From: RYN-230 sp963837515
Lineage (GTDB): Bacteria > Actinomycetota > Actinomycetes > Streptosporangiales > Streptosporangiaceae
NCBI GenBank assembly: GCA_963837515.1
Contig: CAWINT010000011.1
Span: 62,001-126,000, forward strand
Reading direction: 5' to 3'
Length of the DNA stretch: 64,000 bases
The position numbers were made by a program, and so were the translations under genes. Position 1 is the stretch's first letter, and every line of letters begins with the position of its first letter. Below, piece after piece: positions 39,824-48,786 of the stretch. The notes under the pieces were generated by a model. The model worked only from the letters and a program-made list of their open reading frames with translations, searched no databases and was not told where the DNA came from.

Positions 39824-40701
39824 TGCCCATGCTGGCCCGGACCCGGGCCGGCCTGGCCGCGGTGCGCGGGGCCCTGCACGACGGCGTGGTCCTGGTGCCC
39901 ACCATGGGGGCACTGCACGAGGGGCACCGGGCGCTGATCCGCCGGGCCCGGGAGATAGTCCCGCCCGGCGGCGGCGTGGTGGTTTCCATCTTCGTAAACC
40001 CGCTGCAGTTCGGCGCCGGCGAGGACCTGAACCGCTACCCGCGGACCCTGGACGCGGACCTGGAGCTGTGCGCGGCGGAAGGCGTGGACGCGGTCTTCGC
40101 GCCGGACCGCCACGAGATGTACCCGCGGCCGCCGCTGATCACCGTGGACCCGGGGCCGATGGGGCTGGTGCTGGAGGGCGCGGCGCGCCCGGGGCACTTC
40201 GCCGGCGTGCTGACCGTGGTGCTCAAGCTCCTGCACCTGGCCTGCCCGGCGGCCGCGGTGTTCGGTGAGAAGGACGTCCAGCAGCTGGCGCTGATCCGCC
40301 GGATGGAGGCCGACTTGGACCTGAACGTGCAGATCGTCGCCGTGCCCACCGTGCGTGACCCGGACGGGCTGGCGCTCTCCAGCCGGAACCGGTACCTGTC
40401 GGCCGCGGAGCGGCGCACTGCGCTGCGGCTGCCTGCCGCGCTGCGGGCCGGCCAGCGGGCGGCGCCGGCCGGGCCGGCCGCGGTGCTCAAGACCGCGGCC
40501 GAGGTGCTGGCCGAGCCTGCTGACCCGCCGCTGCAACTCGACTACCTGGCGCTGGTCGACCCGGCCGACTTCACCCGGGTCGGCGAGGATTTCACCGGCG
40601 AGGCCCGGCTGCTGGTGGCGGCCCGGGTCGGCACCACCCGGCTGATCGATAACGTAGCGGTGAGTTTCGGCGGCTCCGCCGGCGCGGGCGGCGCGGACTG
40701 A
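39820..40701 (+). CDS. panC: pantoate-beta-alanine ligase
   Basis: A 293-residue pantothenate synthetase joining pantoate and beta-alanine at the cost of ATP. VPTMGALHEGHRALI (HxGH), VSIFVNPLQFG, VFGEKDVQQLALI and LALSSRNRYLS (KMSKS-like) are present. The ATG overlaps the stop of the DUF2520 gene (ATGATG), with a second ATG at 39823. Next is coaX across 35 bases containing an 18-bp direct duplication (GCGGACTGAGCAACGCCA). Confidence 0.96.
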   Translation: MMPMLARTRAGLAAVRGALHDGVVLVPTMGALHEGHRALIRRAREIVPPGGGVVVSIFVNPLQFGAGEDLNRYPRTLDADLELCAAEGVDAVFAPDRHEMYPRPPLITVDPGPMGLVLEGAARPGHFAGVLTVVLKLLHLACPAAAVFGEKDVQQLALIRRMEADLDLNVQIVAVPTVRDPDGLALSSRNRYLSAAERRTALRLPAALRAGQRAAPAGPAAVLKTAAEVLAEPADPPLQLDYLALVDPADFTRVGEDFTGEARLLVAARVGTTRLIDNVAVSFGGSAGAGGAD

Positions 40702-40736
40702 GCAACGCCAGCGGACTGAGCAACGCCAGGAGTGCC

Positions 40737-41648
40737 ATGCTGCTGACCATCGACGTCGGGAACACGAACACCGTGCTCGGCATCTTCGACGGCGAGGAGA
40801 TCGTCGAGCACTGGCGGATCGCCACCGACCCGAACCGGACCGCGGACGAGATCGCCGTCCTGCTGCGTGGCCTGCTCAGCCAGAGCCCGCGGCTCGCCGA
40901 GAACGCGCTGACCGGCATCGCGCTGTGCTCCACCGTGCCGTCGGTGCTGCACGAGATGCGCGAGATGTGCCGCCGATACTACGGTGACCGGCCGTCGCTG
41001 ATCGTCGAGCCAGGTGTGCGCACCGGCGTGTCGGTGCGGATGGACAACCCCAAAGAGGTGGGCAGCGACCGGATCATGAACACGGTGGCCGCCGCGCACC
41101 TGTACGGCGGCCCCGCCATCGTGGTGGACTTCGGCACGTCCACTAACTTCGACGCGGTCAGCGAGCGCGGCGAGTTCGTCGGCGGCGCGCTGGCTCCCGG
41201 CATCGAGATCTCGGTGGACGCGCTCACCCGGCGCGCCGCGCAGTTGCTCAAGGTGGAACTGGCCCGGCCCAACCGGGTAGTCGGCAAGAACACCGTGGAG
41301 GCGCTGCAGTCCGGCATCATCTTCGGGTTCGCCGGGCAGGTGGAGGGCATCGCCCGGCGGATGGCCGCCGAACTCGCGCCCGGTGACCCGGAGTCGGTCA
41401 CGATCATCGCCACCGGCGGCCTGGCCCCGCTGGTGATCGACGAGGTCAGCGTCATCGACGCGCACGAGCCGTGGCTCACCCTGATCGGGCTGCGCCTCGT
41501 CTTCGAGCGCAACCACCTCGCTGAGCGCAACCACCTCGCCGAGCGCAACCACCTCGCCGAGCGCAACCACCCCGCCGAGCGCAACCACCTCAGTCCGGCC
41601 GCCGATGGGCTGCGGGCCGCTCCAGGCAGGTCCGGTCCGGGCGGGTGA
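40737..41648 (+). CDS. coaX: type III pantothenate kinase
   Basis: A 303-residue CoaX, first step of CoA synthesis. LLTIDVGNTNTVLGIFDG, IVVDFGTSTNFDAVS and IATGGLAPLVI mark the ASKHA fold and active site. The C-terminus is extended by five copies of ERNHLA/ERNHPA after the normal end (LIGLRLVFERN), encoded by an 18-bp tandem repeat, so the tail is likely functionless and variable. The next gene begins with an overlapping GTG but a better start lies downstream. Confidence 0.95.
   Translation: MLLTIDVGNTNTVLGIFDGEEIVEHWRIATDPNRTADEIAVLLRGLLSQSPRLAENALTGIALCSTVPSVLHEMREMCRRYYGDRPSLIVEPGVRTGVSVRMDNPKEVGSDRIMNTVAAAHLYGGPAIVVDFGTSTNFDAVSERGEFVGGALAPGIEISVDALTRRAAQLLKVELARPNRVVGKNTVEALQSGIIFGFAGQVEGIARRMAAELAPGDPESVTIIATGGLAPLVIDEVSVIDAHEPWLTLIGLRLVFERNHLAERNHLAERNHLAERNHPAERNHLSPAADGLRAAPGRSGPGG
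41505..41594 (+). repeat. 18-bp in-frame tandem repeat in coaX
   Basis: GAGCGCAACCACCTCGCC repeats at 41505, 41523, 41541, 41559 and 41577 with one base change in the fourth copy. It is codon-phased and encodes ERNHLA. Confidence 0.93.
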
Positions 41649-41697
41649 ATCCGGGGCCGGGGTGGCGGTCCGCGTCCGCGTCCGGCCGCCACCCCGG

Positions 41698-41703
41698 TAG
41701 CCT
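41698..41703 (+). promoter_or_regulatory. TAGCCT -10 box, leaderless start of lysS
   Basis: TAGCCT is followed by seven bases and the GTG at 41711. This supports GTG 41711 as the lysS start rather than the frame opening at 41645. Confidence 0.6.
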
Positions 41704-41710
41704 CAGCTGC

Positions 41711-43243
41711 GTGCAGGATGAGCAGGGAACGCAGGATGAGCAGGGGATGACCGCCCGCGCTGAGGCGCCGGGCACCGGGCCGGAACAGGTGCGGGTCCGG
41801 CTGGCCAAGCGCCAGCGGATGATCGAGGCGGGAACCCACCCCTACCCGGTCGGCTACCCGCGTACCGCGACGATCGCCGAGGTCCGGGCCAAGTACGCGG
41901 ATCTGCCCCCGGACACCGGCACCGGGGACGTGGTGGGGCTGACCGGGCGGGTCATGCTGTCCCGGACCGGCGGGAAACTGTGCTTCGCCACCATCCGGGA
42001 CGGCACCGGTGACATCCAGGTGATGATCTCGCTCGACCGGGTCGGCCCGGACGCGCTGGCCGCCTGGAAGCGGGACGTGGACCTCGGTGACCATGTCGGC
42101 GTGACCGGGGAGGTGATCACCTCCCGCCGCGGCGAGCTGTCCGTGCTCGCGGACAGCTACGCCATCACCGCCAAGGGGCTGCGGCCACTGCCGGACAAGC
42201 ACCGGGGGCTGACGGACATCGAGTCCCGGGTACGGCGCCGTTATGTGGACCTGATCGTCAACCCGGCCGCCCGCCGCGCCGCCGAGGTGCGGGCCGCGGT
42301 GCTCGCCTCGTTCCGGCAGGACCTGAACGCCCGCGGTTTCCTCGAAGTGGAGACCCCGGTGCTGCAGACCGTGCACGGCGGCGCTAACGCCCGCCCGTTC
42401 CGCACCCGCAGCAACGCCTACGACATCGAGCTGTACCTGCGGATCGCGCTGGAACTGCACCTCAAGCGGCTGGTGGTCGGCGGGATCGAGCGGGTCTACG
42501 AGATCGGCCGTATCTTCCGCAACGAGGGCGTGGACGCCACGCACAATCCCGAGTTCACCATGCTGGAGGCCTACCAGGCCTACGGCGACTACGACACCGT
42601 GGCGGAACTCACCCGGGAGCTCATCCAGCACGCGGCGGTGGCCGTGTTCGGCGCGCCGGTGGCCCGCCGCGCGGACGGCCAGGAATACGACCTGAGCGGG
42701 GACTGGGCCCAGGTGAGCGTCTACGCGGCCATCTCCGCCGCGCTGGGGGAGGAGGTGGACCCGGGGACCCCCGAGGACCGGCTGCGCGCGCTGTGCGCCC
42801 AGGCGCACGTCCCGGCCGAGCCCGGGTGGGGCCACGGCCAGATCGTGCTGGAGATGTACGAGCGGCTGGTCGAGGCGCGCACCCAGCTGCCCACCTTCTA
42901 CCGCGACTTCCCGGTCGAGGTGTCGCCGCTGACCCGGGCGCACCGCACCGACCCGCGGCTGGCTGAGCGCTGGGACCTGGTCGCGTTCGGCACCGAACTC
43001 GGCACCGGCTACTCCGAGCTGGTCGACCCGGTGGAGGAACGCGCCCGGCTGACCGCCCAGTCACTGCTCGCCGCCGGGGGTGACCCGGAGGCGATGCAGC
43101 TGGACGAGGACTTCCTGCAGGCGCTCGAGTACGGTATGCCGCCCACCGGCGGGGTGGGCGTCGGCATCGACCGCGTCCTGATCATGCTCACTGGCGAGAG
43201 CATCCGGGAGACGGTGCTGTTCCCGCTCGTCCGCCCCGAATAG
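41711..43243 (+). CDS. lysS: class II lysyl-tRNA synthetase
   Basis: A 510-residue lysine-tRNA ligase. The OB-fold anticodon-binding domain spans about residues 40-150 (VVGLTGRVMLSRTGGK), motif 2 is VYEIGRIFRNEGVD, and motif 3 is GVGIDRVLIMLT. LysS ends FPLVRPE as usual. Two starts are possible: GTG 41711 (leaderless) or ATG 41747; between them a 15-bp sequence GCAGGATGAGCAGGG is directly repeated. A hairpin follows the stop. Confidence 0.95.
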   Translation: MQDEQGTQDEQGMTARAEAPGTGPEQVRVRLAKRQRMIEAGTHPYPVGYPRTATIAEVRAKYADLPPDTGTGDVVGLTGRVMLSRTGGKLCFATIRDGTGDIQVMISLDRVGPDALAAWKRDVDLGDHVGVTGEVITSRRGELSVLADSYAITAKGLRPLPDKHRGLTDIESRVRRRYVDLIVNPAARRAAEVRAAVLASFRQDLNARGFLEVETPVLQTVHGGANARPFRTRSNAYDIELYLRIALELHLKRLVVGGIERVYEIGRIFRNEGVDATHNPEFTMLEAYQAYGDYDTVAELTRELIQHAAVAVFGAPVARRADGQEYDLSGDWAQVSVYAAISAALGEEVDPGTPEDRLRALCAQAHVPAEPGWGHGQIVLEMYERLVEARTQLPTFYRDFPVEVSPLTRAHRTDPRLAERWDLVAFGTELGTGYSELVDPVEERARLTAQSLLAAGGDPEAMQLDEDFLQALEYGMPPTGGVGVGIDRVLIMLTGESIRETVLFPLVRPE

Positions 43244-43272
43244 GACCCAACGGCCAGTCCGTGGCCGGGCCT

Positions 43273-43294
43273 GCCGCCGCGGGTCCGCGGCGGC
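43273..43294. terminator. hairpin between convergent lysS and NlpC/P60 genes
   Basis: GCCGCCGCG at 43273-43281 pairs with CGCGGCGGC at 43286-43294 around a GGTC loop. It is placed to stop both genes. Confidence 0.65.
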
Positions 43295-43303
43295 GCGGGC
43301 GGC

Positions 43304-44356
43304 TCAGGCCACGATCCGGACGGCCCCGACGTACGCGTTCCAGAAGATCGGCTGGATCTGGACCTGCTGGCCGGTGGACGGCGCGTCCAGCATCAGCCCG
43401 TCGCCCACGTACAGGCCCACGTGGCTGATGTCCGGGAAGAAGAACACCAGGTCGCCCGGCTGCAGCTGGCTGCGCGAGATGTGCTCGCCCATGTTCCACT
43501 GGTCGCCGGTGTAGTGCGGCAGGCTGATGCCGACCTGGGCGTACGCCCACATCACCAGGCCGGAGCAGTCGAACGTGCTCGGCCCGGCCGCGCCCCACTG
43601 GTACCAGTCGCCCCGCTTGGCCATCGCGTAGCGCAGCGCCTGCGCGCCAACCGTGTTCGCCGTGGGCAGGTTGATGTCCGGGTAGTTCCCGGTCTGCCGG
43701 AAAATGGTCATCGCCTGGGCGAACGCCGCGCTGTTCAGCGTGTTCACCTTGCCCTGGATGGCCTGCTTCTGCTTGGCCATGCTGGCGGCCAGTTTGGACA
43801 CCTTGGCGGCCTGCTGAACGGCGGTCAGGTGGGCCCGCTCGGCCGCGGCGACCGCCGTGGCGAGCTGGCTGACCCGGTCCCCGTTCTCCTGCTGGATCTG
43901 CTGCAGGATGGCCACCCGGCTGATCAGCTGCGAGCTGTTCCTGGACGTGAGCACCTGCAGCGGCGAGGCCAGCCCGCCGCTCATGTAGCTCTCCGCGGCC
44001 AGCTGGCCGATCGCGGCCTGGCTGGCGCCAAGCCGCGCCGCGTCCTGGCGGAAGGCCGTCTGCGCGGTCTTCGCCTCGGCCTGGGCCTCCTGGTACTGGA
44101 TGCGCAGCCCGTCGTACTGCTCGCTGAGCACGTCGATCTGGTGCGCCAGCTGCCGGGCCTGGGCGACCAGGCTGGTCAGGCTGGGCTGTGGATCTCCTGT
44201 CGCTGCCACGGCACCAGTGGCCGGGAGGACCGCGCAGGCCATGGCGGCCATGCCGCCCGCCAGTGCGGCCCGCCACGCCAGCCGGCGGCCGACCGCGGTG
44301 GCCCGGCCGGGCCGGACGCCTTCCGCTGCCGGCCTGCCTGAGGGCAAGCGCTTCAC
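43304..44356 (-). CDS. secreted NlpC/P60 peptidoglycan hydrolase
   Basis: A 350-residue exported hydrolase: signal peptide (about residues 25-52, ending VAATGD), a long coiled coil (residues 60-220) and an NlpC/P60 domain with catalytic Cys in STFDCSGLVMWAY, His in ISHVGLYVG and polar third residue in MLDAPSTGQ. It cleaves D-Glu-DAP bonds in stem peptides as RipA-type proteins do. The GTG has GGAGAGGAG upstream. The 5' leader carries a c-di-AMP riboswitch, so expression should depend on the c-di-AMP pool. Confidence 0.94.
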   Translation of the reverse strand: MKRLPSGRPAAEGVRPGRATAVGRRLAWRAALAGGMAAMACAVLPATGAVAATGDPQPSLTSLVAQARQLAHQIDVLSEQYDGLRIQYQEAQAEAKTAQTAFRQDAARLGASQAAIGQLAAESYMSGGLASPLQVLTSRNSSQLISRVAILQQIQQENGDRVSQLATAVAAAERAHLTAVQQAAKVSKLAASMAKQKQAIQGKVNTLNSAAFAQAMTIFRQTGNYPDINLPTANTVGAQALRYAMAKRGDWYQWGAAGPSTFDCSGLVMWAYAQVGISLPHYTGDQWNMGEHISRSQLQPGDLVFFFPDISHVGLYVGDGLMLDAPSTGQQVQIQPIFWNAYVGAVRIVA

Positions 44357-44367
44357 GTGCTCTCCTC

Positions 44368-44525
44368 TCCTCAGCCGCCTACCGGGTTAGCTGACGGGTT
44401 CGGGCCAGAGGATCGCCCTACCGCCCGGCCCTCAGGGGCCGGGCGGATTCACCCCCCGGGAACTGTGGGTCCCCGGCTTCCCGCCCCGAAGCCGGGGCAG
44501 GAATTCGGCGGTCCGTGCCGCCCGC
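44368..44525 (-). promoter_or_regulatory. c-di-AMP (ydaO/yuaA-type) riboswitch
   Basis: On the minus strand the leader contains the ordered hallmarks of this class: GCCGGGGACCCACAG, GGGGTGAATCCG, a GC hairpin with GGTAGGGC, then CCCGAACCCGTCAGCTAACC followed by CGGTAGGCGG, ending 20 bases before the gene's ribosome-binding site. In actinobacteria this class precedes rpf and NlpC/P60 cell-wall hydrolase genes and turns them off when c-di-AMP is bound. The aptamer limits are approximate. Confidence 0.93.
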
Positions 44526-44728
44526 TGGGGAGCGAGTGCAGCACGGTGACAGCGATGCAGATTAATGGATCAGGTATCACTCAGGAGGCCGAACGGCAGA
44601 ATCTTCGGCCCCTTATCCACCGATCAGGAGGGGTTTGGCGGGTATTAGGTGCGCCGTGTCCGGCCGGTTGCGCACCGTGATGGCAGGCGGCCTCCAGCGG
44701 CGGGGGCGGGCCGGCCCCGGGCAGCGGC

Positions 44729-44734
44729 TAAGGT
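44729..44734 (+). promoter_or_regulatory. TAAGGT -10 box upstream of argA
   Basis: TAAGGT lies nine bases before the ATG at 44744, giving at most a two- to three-base leader. Confidence 0.5.
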
Positions 44735-44743
44735 GTGCGGGCG

Positions 44744-45247
44744 ATGGAGCATACGATCCGGCGGGCCCGCACCAGCGATGTGCGGGCCATCGCCAGCCTG
44801 GTCGCGGGCAACGTCTCCTCCCGGCGGCTGCTGCGCAAGGCCACCGTCACCCTCTACGAGGACGTCCAGGAGTTCTGGGTCGCCGAGCGGCGGCCCGGCC
44901 ATGAGGTGGTCGGCTGCGGTGCGCTGCACGTCATGTGGGAGGACCTGGCCGAGATCCGCACCGTCGCCGTGCACGACGGCTGCCAGGGTCTCGGCATCGG
45001 GCACCGGCTGGTCGAGGCGCTGCTGGACAGCGCCCGCGAGGTCGGGGTCCGCCGGGTGTTCGTGCTCACGTTCGCGGTCGGCTTCTTCGCCCGGCACGGC
45101 TTCGTGGAGATCGAGGGCACCCCCGTCGCACCGGAGGTGTACGCGGAACTGCTCCGCTCGTTCGACGAAGGCGTGGCCGAGTTCCTCGACCTAGGCCGGG
45201 TGAAGCCGAACACGCTCGGCAACACCCGGATGTTGCTGCATCTCTGA
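44744..45247 (+). CDS. argA: amino-acid N-acetyltransferase (N-acetylglutamate synthase, short type)
   Basis: A 167-residue GNAT protein closely resembling mycobacterial Rv2747: VGCGALHVMWEDLAEIRTVAV, acetyl-CoA loop GCQGLGIGHRLVE, VFVLTFAVGFFARHGFVEIEGTP and the end KPNTLGNTRMLLHL. It makes N-acetylglutamate for arginine synthesis. The alternative GTG at 44735 is inside the -10/start spacing and less likely. Divergent from the riboswitch gene and convergent with the EndoQ-UvrD gene. Confidence 0.9.
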   Translation: MEHTIRRARTSDVRAIASLVAGNVSSRRLLRKATVTLYEDVQEFWVAERRPGHEVVGCGALHVMWEDLAEIRTVAVHDGCQGLGIGHRLVEALLDSAREVGVRRVFVLTFAVGFFARHGFVEIEGTPVAPEVYAELLRSFDEGVAEFLDLGRVKPNTLGNTRMLLHL

Positions 45248-45265
45248 CCGGGCCGTCCCGGCGGA

Positions 45266-48200
45266 TCACAGCAGGCGGAGCTGCCGGCTCGCGGCCCGGC
45301 GGCCGCGCGGCGGGGCGGCCCGGTCGAGCAGCGCGGGGTCCACGGCGGCCAGGAACGGGGACGGCCCGGCCGGCCCGGTGCGCCCCGGACGGCTGCGCCG
45401 GGCCGCGCAGCTGAGCAGCAGATGGCGGCGGGCCCGGGTGATCCCGACGAACAGCAGCCGGCGTTCCTCATCGGGGTCGGGGCCGCGCCCCGGCGCCGCC
45501 CCGGGCAGCCACAGCGGGAGCAGCCCCCGTTCGCACCCGGCCAGGAAGACCACCTCGAACTCGAGTCCCTTGGCGGCGTGCAGCGTCAGCAGGCTGATCG
45601 CGTCCGCCCGTGGATCGAGCGCGTCCACCTCGGCCCCCAGCCCGATCTCGGTGCAGAACCGGTCCAGGTCGTCCCCGCAGCGCCGGGCGAGCGGCGCCAG
45701 CACCTCCCCAGCGGTGCGCAGGTCGGCCGCGGTCAGCCGGCCCGCGGCCGCGCCGCCGGCCAGCCGGTGCACCGTGGCGCGCAACCGGGCCGCCACCTCG
45801 GGGCCCCGCCCCGGCGCAGAGCCGGGCGCCGGGGCCGGACCGCCCGCCGCGGCGCCTACCCGCAGTTCATGCACGATCTCTGGCACACCCGGTCGGCGGG
45901 CCAGCAGATCGTGCGTGCGTTTGGTGAAGGGCAGCCCGGCGCGGGCCAGTCCCTGGCCCAGCGCGGCGGCCTGGGCATCGGCCCGGTACAGCACGGCGAT
46001 GTCGGCCAGGCCGATGCCCGGGGTGCCGTGGCCGTCGGCGCGCCCGCTGTCCAGCGAGTGGAACGACGAGCCGCCGAGCAGCTGGTCGATGGTTTCGGCG
46101 ATCCAGGCCGCCTCGCCGGCCGGGTCGGCCGCCTCGCGGAAGGTGATCGTCCCGGCCGCGCGGGGGAGGCCGCTCCCGGCCGGGCGCAACTGCCGCCCCG
46201 GCACGAGGGAGGATGGCGCGATCGCCTGCACCGCGGCCGCGACCACGACCGGGCTGGACCGGTAGTTGGTGCTGAGCGTCACCGTGGCCGCCGCCGGGTA
46301 GTCCTCGGTGAACCGCAGAAAGAACCCGACGTCCGCGCCCCGGAACCCGTAGATGGCCTGGTCCGGGTCGCCGATGACGGTGAGCCCGCCGCCGTCCGCG
46401 GCCAGCATCCGGAGCAGCTCGTACTGCGTGGCGTCGATGTCCTGGTACTCGTCCACGCTCAGCCGCGTCCACCGTTGCCCCAGCTCAGCGGCGACCTCGG
46501 GGTGCTCGCGCAGCAGCGCGGCGGGCAGCTCGACCAGCCCGGCGAAGTCGACCAGCCCCCGCTCGGCCAGGGCCCGGCGCAGCATCGGCCGGCCGTCCTC
46601 CCCGGTGCGCAGCGCCCGGGCCGCCCGCGGCGAGCCCGCCAGCTCGGCCGCGACCCGGGCCACCGCCGCGTCGTCCGCGATGGTGAAGCCGGCGGGCAGC
46701 CCGGCCAGCGGATGGAACTCGCGCAGCAGCGCCAGCCCCAGCCCGTGGAAGGTGGTCACGGTAAGCCGGTCGGCGCGCCGCCCCAGCAGCCCGGCCAGGC
46801 GCACCCGCATCTCCTCGGCGGCGCGCCGGGTGAAGGTCAGCGCCAGGCACGACTCGGCACGCACCTCCCCGCTGGCCACCGCCGCCGCGATCCGGCCGGT
46901 GAGCGTCCGGGTCTTGCCGGTGCCCGGCCCCGCGATGATCAGCAGCGGCGCGGCCGCCCGGGCGGCGGCCCGCTGCTCCGGGTCGAGCCCGTCCAGCACA
47001 GCGCCGGCGGCCCGCTCCCCCCGAGACCCATTTTTCTTAACGGTCCCGTCGCCCCGCTCATCCGCCCCGGCGGTGCTGGTGGGCGTGACGGCGCCGGGGA
47101 CGTCGGTGGCAGCGGTCCCGGCGACGGCCCCGGGAGCGAGGCCGCGCGGTGACATTTCCGGCGGGCCGGGCGGCCGTGGCGCGGGTACCGGGACCGGCAT
47201 CTCGAACAGGGCGCCGCTGGAATCCAGTTCCCCGGCCCCGAACAGGCGGATGATGCCGTACTCGCCGTCGAAACCTGGCTCCTTGTGCACTTTCCCGGCG
47301 CGCAGCCGGGCCACCGCCTCGGCCAGCAGGCCGCCGCCGGCCCGGCTGATCTCGGCCAGCGGCACGTCGAGCAGGATGCGCAACTCCGGCCCGAGCGCGG
47401 CGACCAGCCGGCTTACTTCGGCATCGACTTTCTTGCTCCTCGGGCCGGTTCGCACGATCTCGCCCACCACTTCGGGCAGCGCCATCAGATTGACCGAACG
47501 CGGCGCCCGTTCCGGCCGGTAGCCCGCGGGCCGGTCAGTAAGTTCGGACACCCGGTTCAGCACTCCAATGGTCAGCGGCCGGCCGCATTCCGGGCAGATC
47601 CCGCCGATGGCGGCCGATTGCCGTGGCTCCAGCCTGACCCCGCACTTGCGGTGCCCGTCCAGGTGGTACCGGCCACCTTCCGGAAAGAAATTGACGGTTC
47701 CGGCCAGGCCAGTGCCGGTGCGCAGCGCCCGCTCGATGGCGAAGTAGTCCAGCCCGGTGTCCAGAGTGGTCGCTTCCCGGCCGAGCATGGGCGGCGAGTG
47801 CGCGTCAGAATTACTGATCAGCTGATAACCATCCAGCGACGAGCACAGCCAGTTCATCGGTGGATCGGAGGACAGCCCGGTCTCCACCGCAAACACATGG
47901 CCAGCCAGGTCGCCGTAGCAGTCGGCGATGGCATCGAACCCGGATTTCGACCCGAGGGCGGCGAACCACGGCGTCCAGATATGTGCCGGGATGAGATAGC
48001 AGCCGGCGCCTGCGTTCAGCGTGATGTCCAGCAGGTGACGTGAGTCGAGGCCAAGAATGGGACGGCCATCTGAGCCGAGGTTACCAACCTTGGCCAGGGC
48101 CCTGCTGATAGCGTCGGCCGCGTCCAGCGTCGGTGCGTAGAGCAGATGATGGACCTTCCGGGTCCGGTCGCCGGCCCGGTAGATCGTGGATATCTCGGTG

Positions 48201-48469
48201 GACAACAGGAATCGCACCGGCTGGCGGCAACTCGGGGGAGAGGTGCGGCACAACTGCCCGGCCAGGTCCGGGCGGAGTTGCAGCAGACCGGGTTCGGCGG
48301 GCACCAGGGTCGCGCGGATTTCTTCCGCCCAGCCGGGGTGGGTGAAGTCGCCGGTGCCGAGGACGGTCAGGCCTTTGCGCTGAGCCCACCAGGCCAGGCC
48401 GGGAATGTCGCAGTTCTTGCTGCAGGCCCGGGAGAACCGGGAGTGAACGTGCAGGTCGGCGTGGAACAT
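45266..48469 (-). CDS. EndoQ-like nuclease fused to a UvrD/PcrA-type helicase
   Basis: A 1067-residue fusion. Residues 1-420 resemble endonuclease Q (COG1379): PHP metal residues in FHADLHVHSRFS, TGDFTHPGW, STEIS, IPAHIWTPW and ISNSDAHSP, and a zinc ribbon built from CGV...GICPECG. A Gly/Pro/Ala-rich linker (about 430-490) leads to a superfamily 1 helicase with Walker A GPGTGKT (from residue 514), VDEYQDID (motif II), GDPDQAIYGFRGAD (III), LSTNYRSS (IV) and LTLHAAKGLEFEVV (V). EndoQ nicks 5' of deaminated bases, so the protein could nick and unwind damaged strands. ATG at 48469 fits the family N-terminus; the frame is open further upstream to 48814. Confidence 0.88.
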   Translation of the reverse strand: MFHADLHVHSRFSRACSKNCDIPGLAWWAQRKGLTVLGTGDFTHPGWAEEIRATLVPAEPGLLQLRPDLAGQLCRTSPPSCRQPVRFLLSTEISTIYRAGDRTRKVHHLLYAPTLDAADAISRALAKVGNLGSDGRPILGLDSRHLLDITLNAGAGCYLIPAHIWTPWFAALGSKSGFDAIADCYGDLAGHVFAVETGLSSDPPMNWLCSSLDGYQLISNSDAHSPPMLGREATTLDTGLDYFAIERALRTGTGLAGTVNFFPEGGRYHLDGHRKCGVRLEPRQSAAIGGICPECGRPLTIGVLNRVSELTDRPAGYRPERAPRSVNLMALPEVVGEIVRTGPRSKKVDAEVSRLVAALGPELRILLDVPLAEISRAGGGLLAEAVARLRAGKVHKEPGFDGEYGIIRLFGAGELDSSGALFEMPVPVPAPRPPGPPEMSPRGLAPGAVAGTAATDVPGAVTPTSTAGADERGDGTVKKNGSRGERAAGAVLDGLDPEQRAAARAAAPLLIIAGPGTGKTRTLTGRIAAAVASGEVRAESCLALTFTRRAAEEMRVRLAGLLGRRADRLTVTTFHGLGLALLREFHPLAGLPAGFTIADDAAVARVAAELAGSPRAARALRTGEDGRPMLRRALAERGLVDFAGLVELPAALLREHPEVAAELGQRWTRLSVDEYQDIDATQYELLRMLAADGGGLTVIGDPDQAIYGFRGADVGFFLRFTEDYPAAATVTLSTNYRSSPVVVAAAVQAIAPSSLVPGRQLRPAGSGLPRAAGTITFREAADPAGEAAWIAETIDQLLGGSSFHSLDSGRADGHGTPGIGLADIAVLYRADAQAAALGQGLARAGLPFTKRTHDLLARRPGVPEIVHELRVGAAAGGPAPAPGSAPGRGPEVAARLRATVHRLAGGAAAGRLTAADLRTAGEVLAPLARRCGDDLDRFCTEIGLGAEVDALDPRADAISLLTLHAAKGLEFEVVFLAGCERGLLPLWLPGAAPGRGPDPDEERRLLFVGITRARRHLLLSCAARRSRPGRTGPAGPSPFLAAVDPALLDRAAPPRGRRAASRQLRLL

Positions 48470-48786
48470 CCAGGTCGCAAGCTGCTTTCTGGGCCGGATA
48501 ACCCTCCGGGTGACTGGCGCAGCCAGGCGCGCCAGGTCGATCCTGCCACCGCGGCGCGGCCGGCGATGCCGGTTTCGGCCGCGCCGAGGCCGGCCGCCGC
48601 CGCGCTGGCCTGCGGCGGCCGGTAACTTGGGAGGGGGTGGCGAGCCGCCCATTGGCGGTGGGTCACAATAGATATGAGCGGATGGCTCTGCTCGCGAAAG
48701 CCGCTTCGGTGCAGCGGGAACAGGCGCGCCGACTGCTACCGGAACCCCGGCCGGGCGATGAGTGAGCCGGCGGAAAGGAGAGCGCT
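48470..48786. other. divergent intergenic region upstream of the EndoQ-UvrD gene
   Basis: No separate gene supported. The EndoQ-UvrD frame is open through it without family similarity. It must hold the promoters of that gene and of the small membrane protein; I see no clear operator. Confidence 0.45.
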
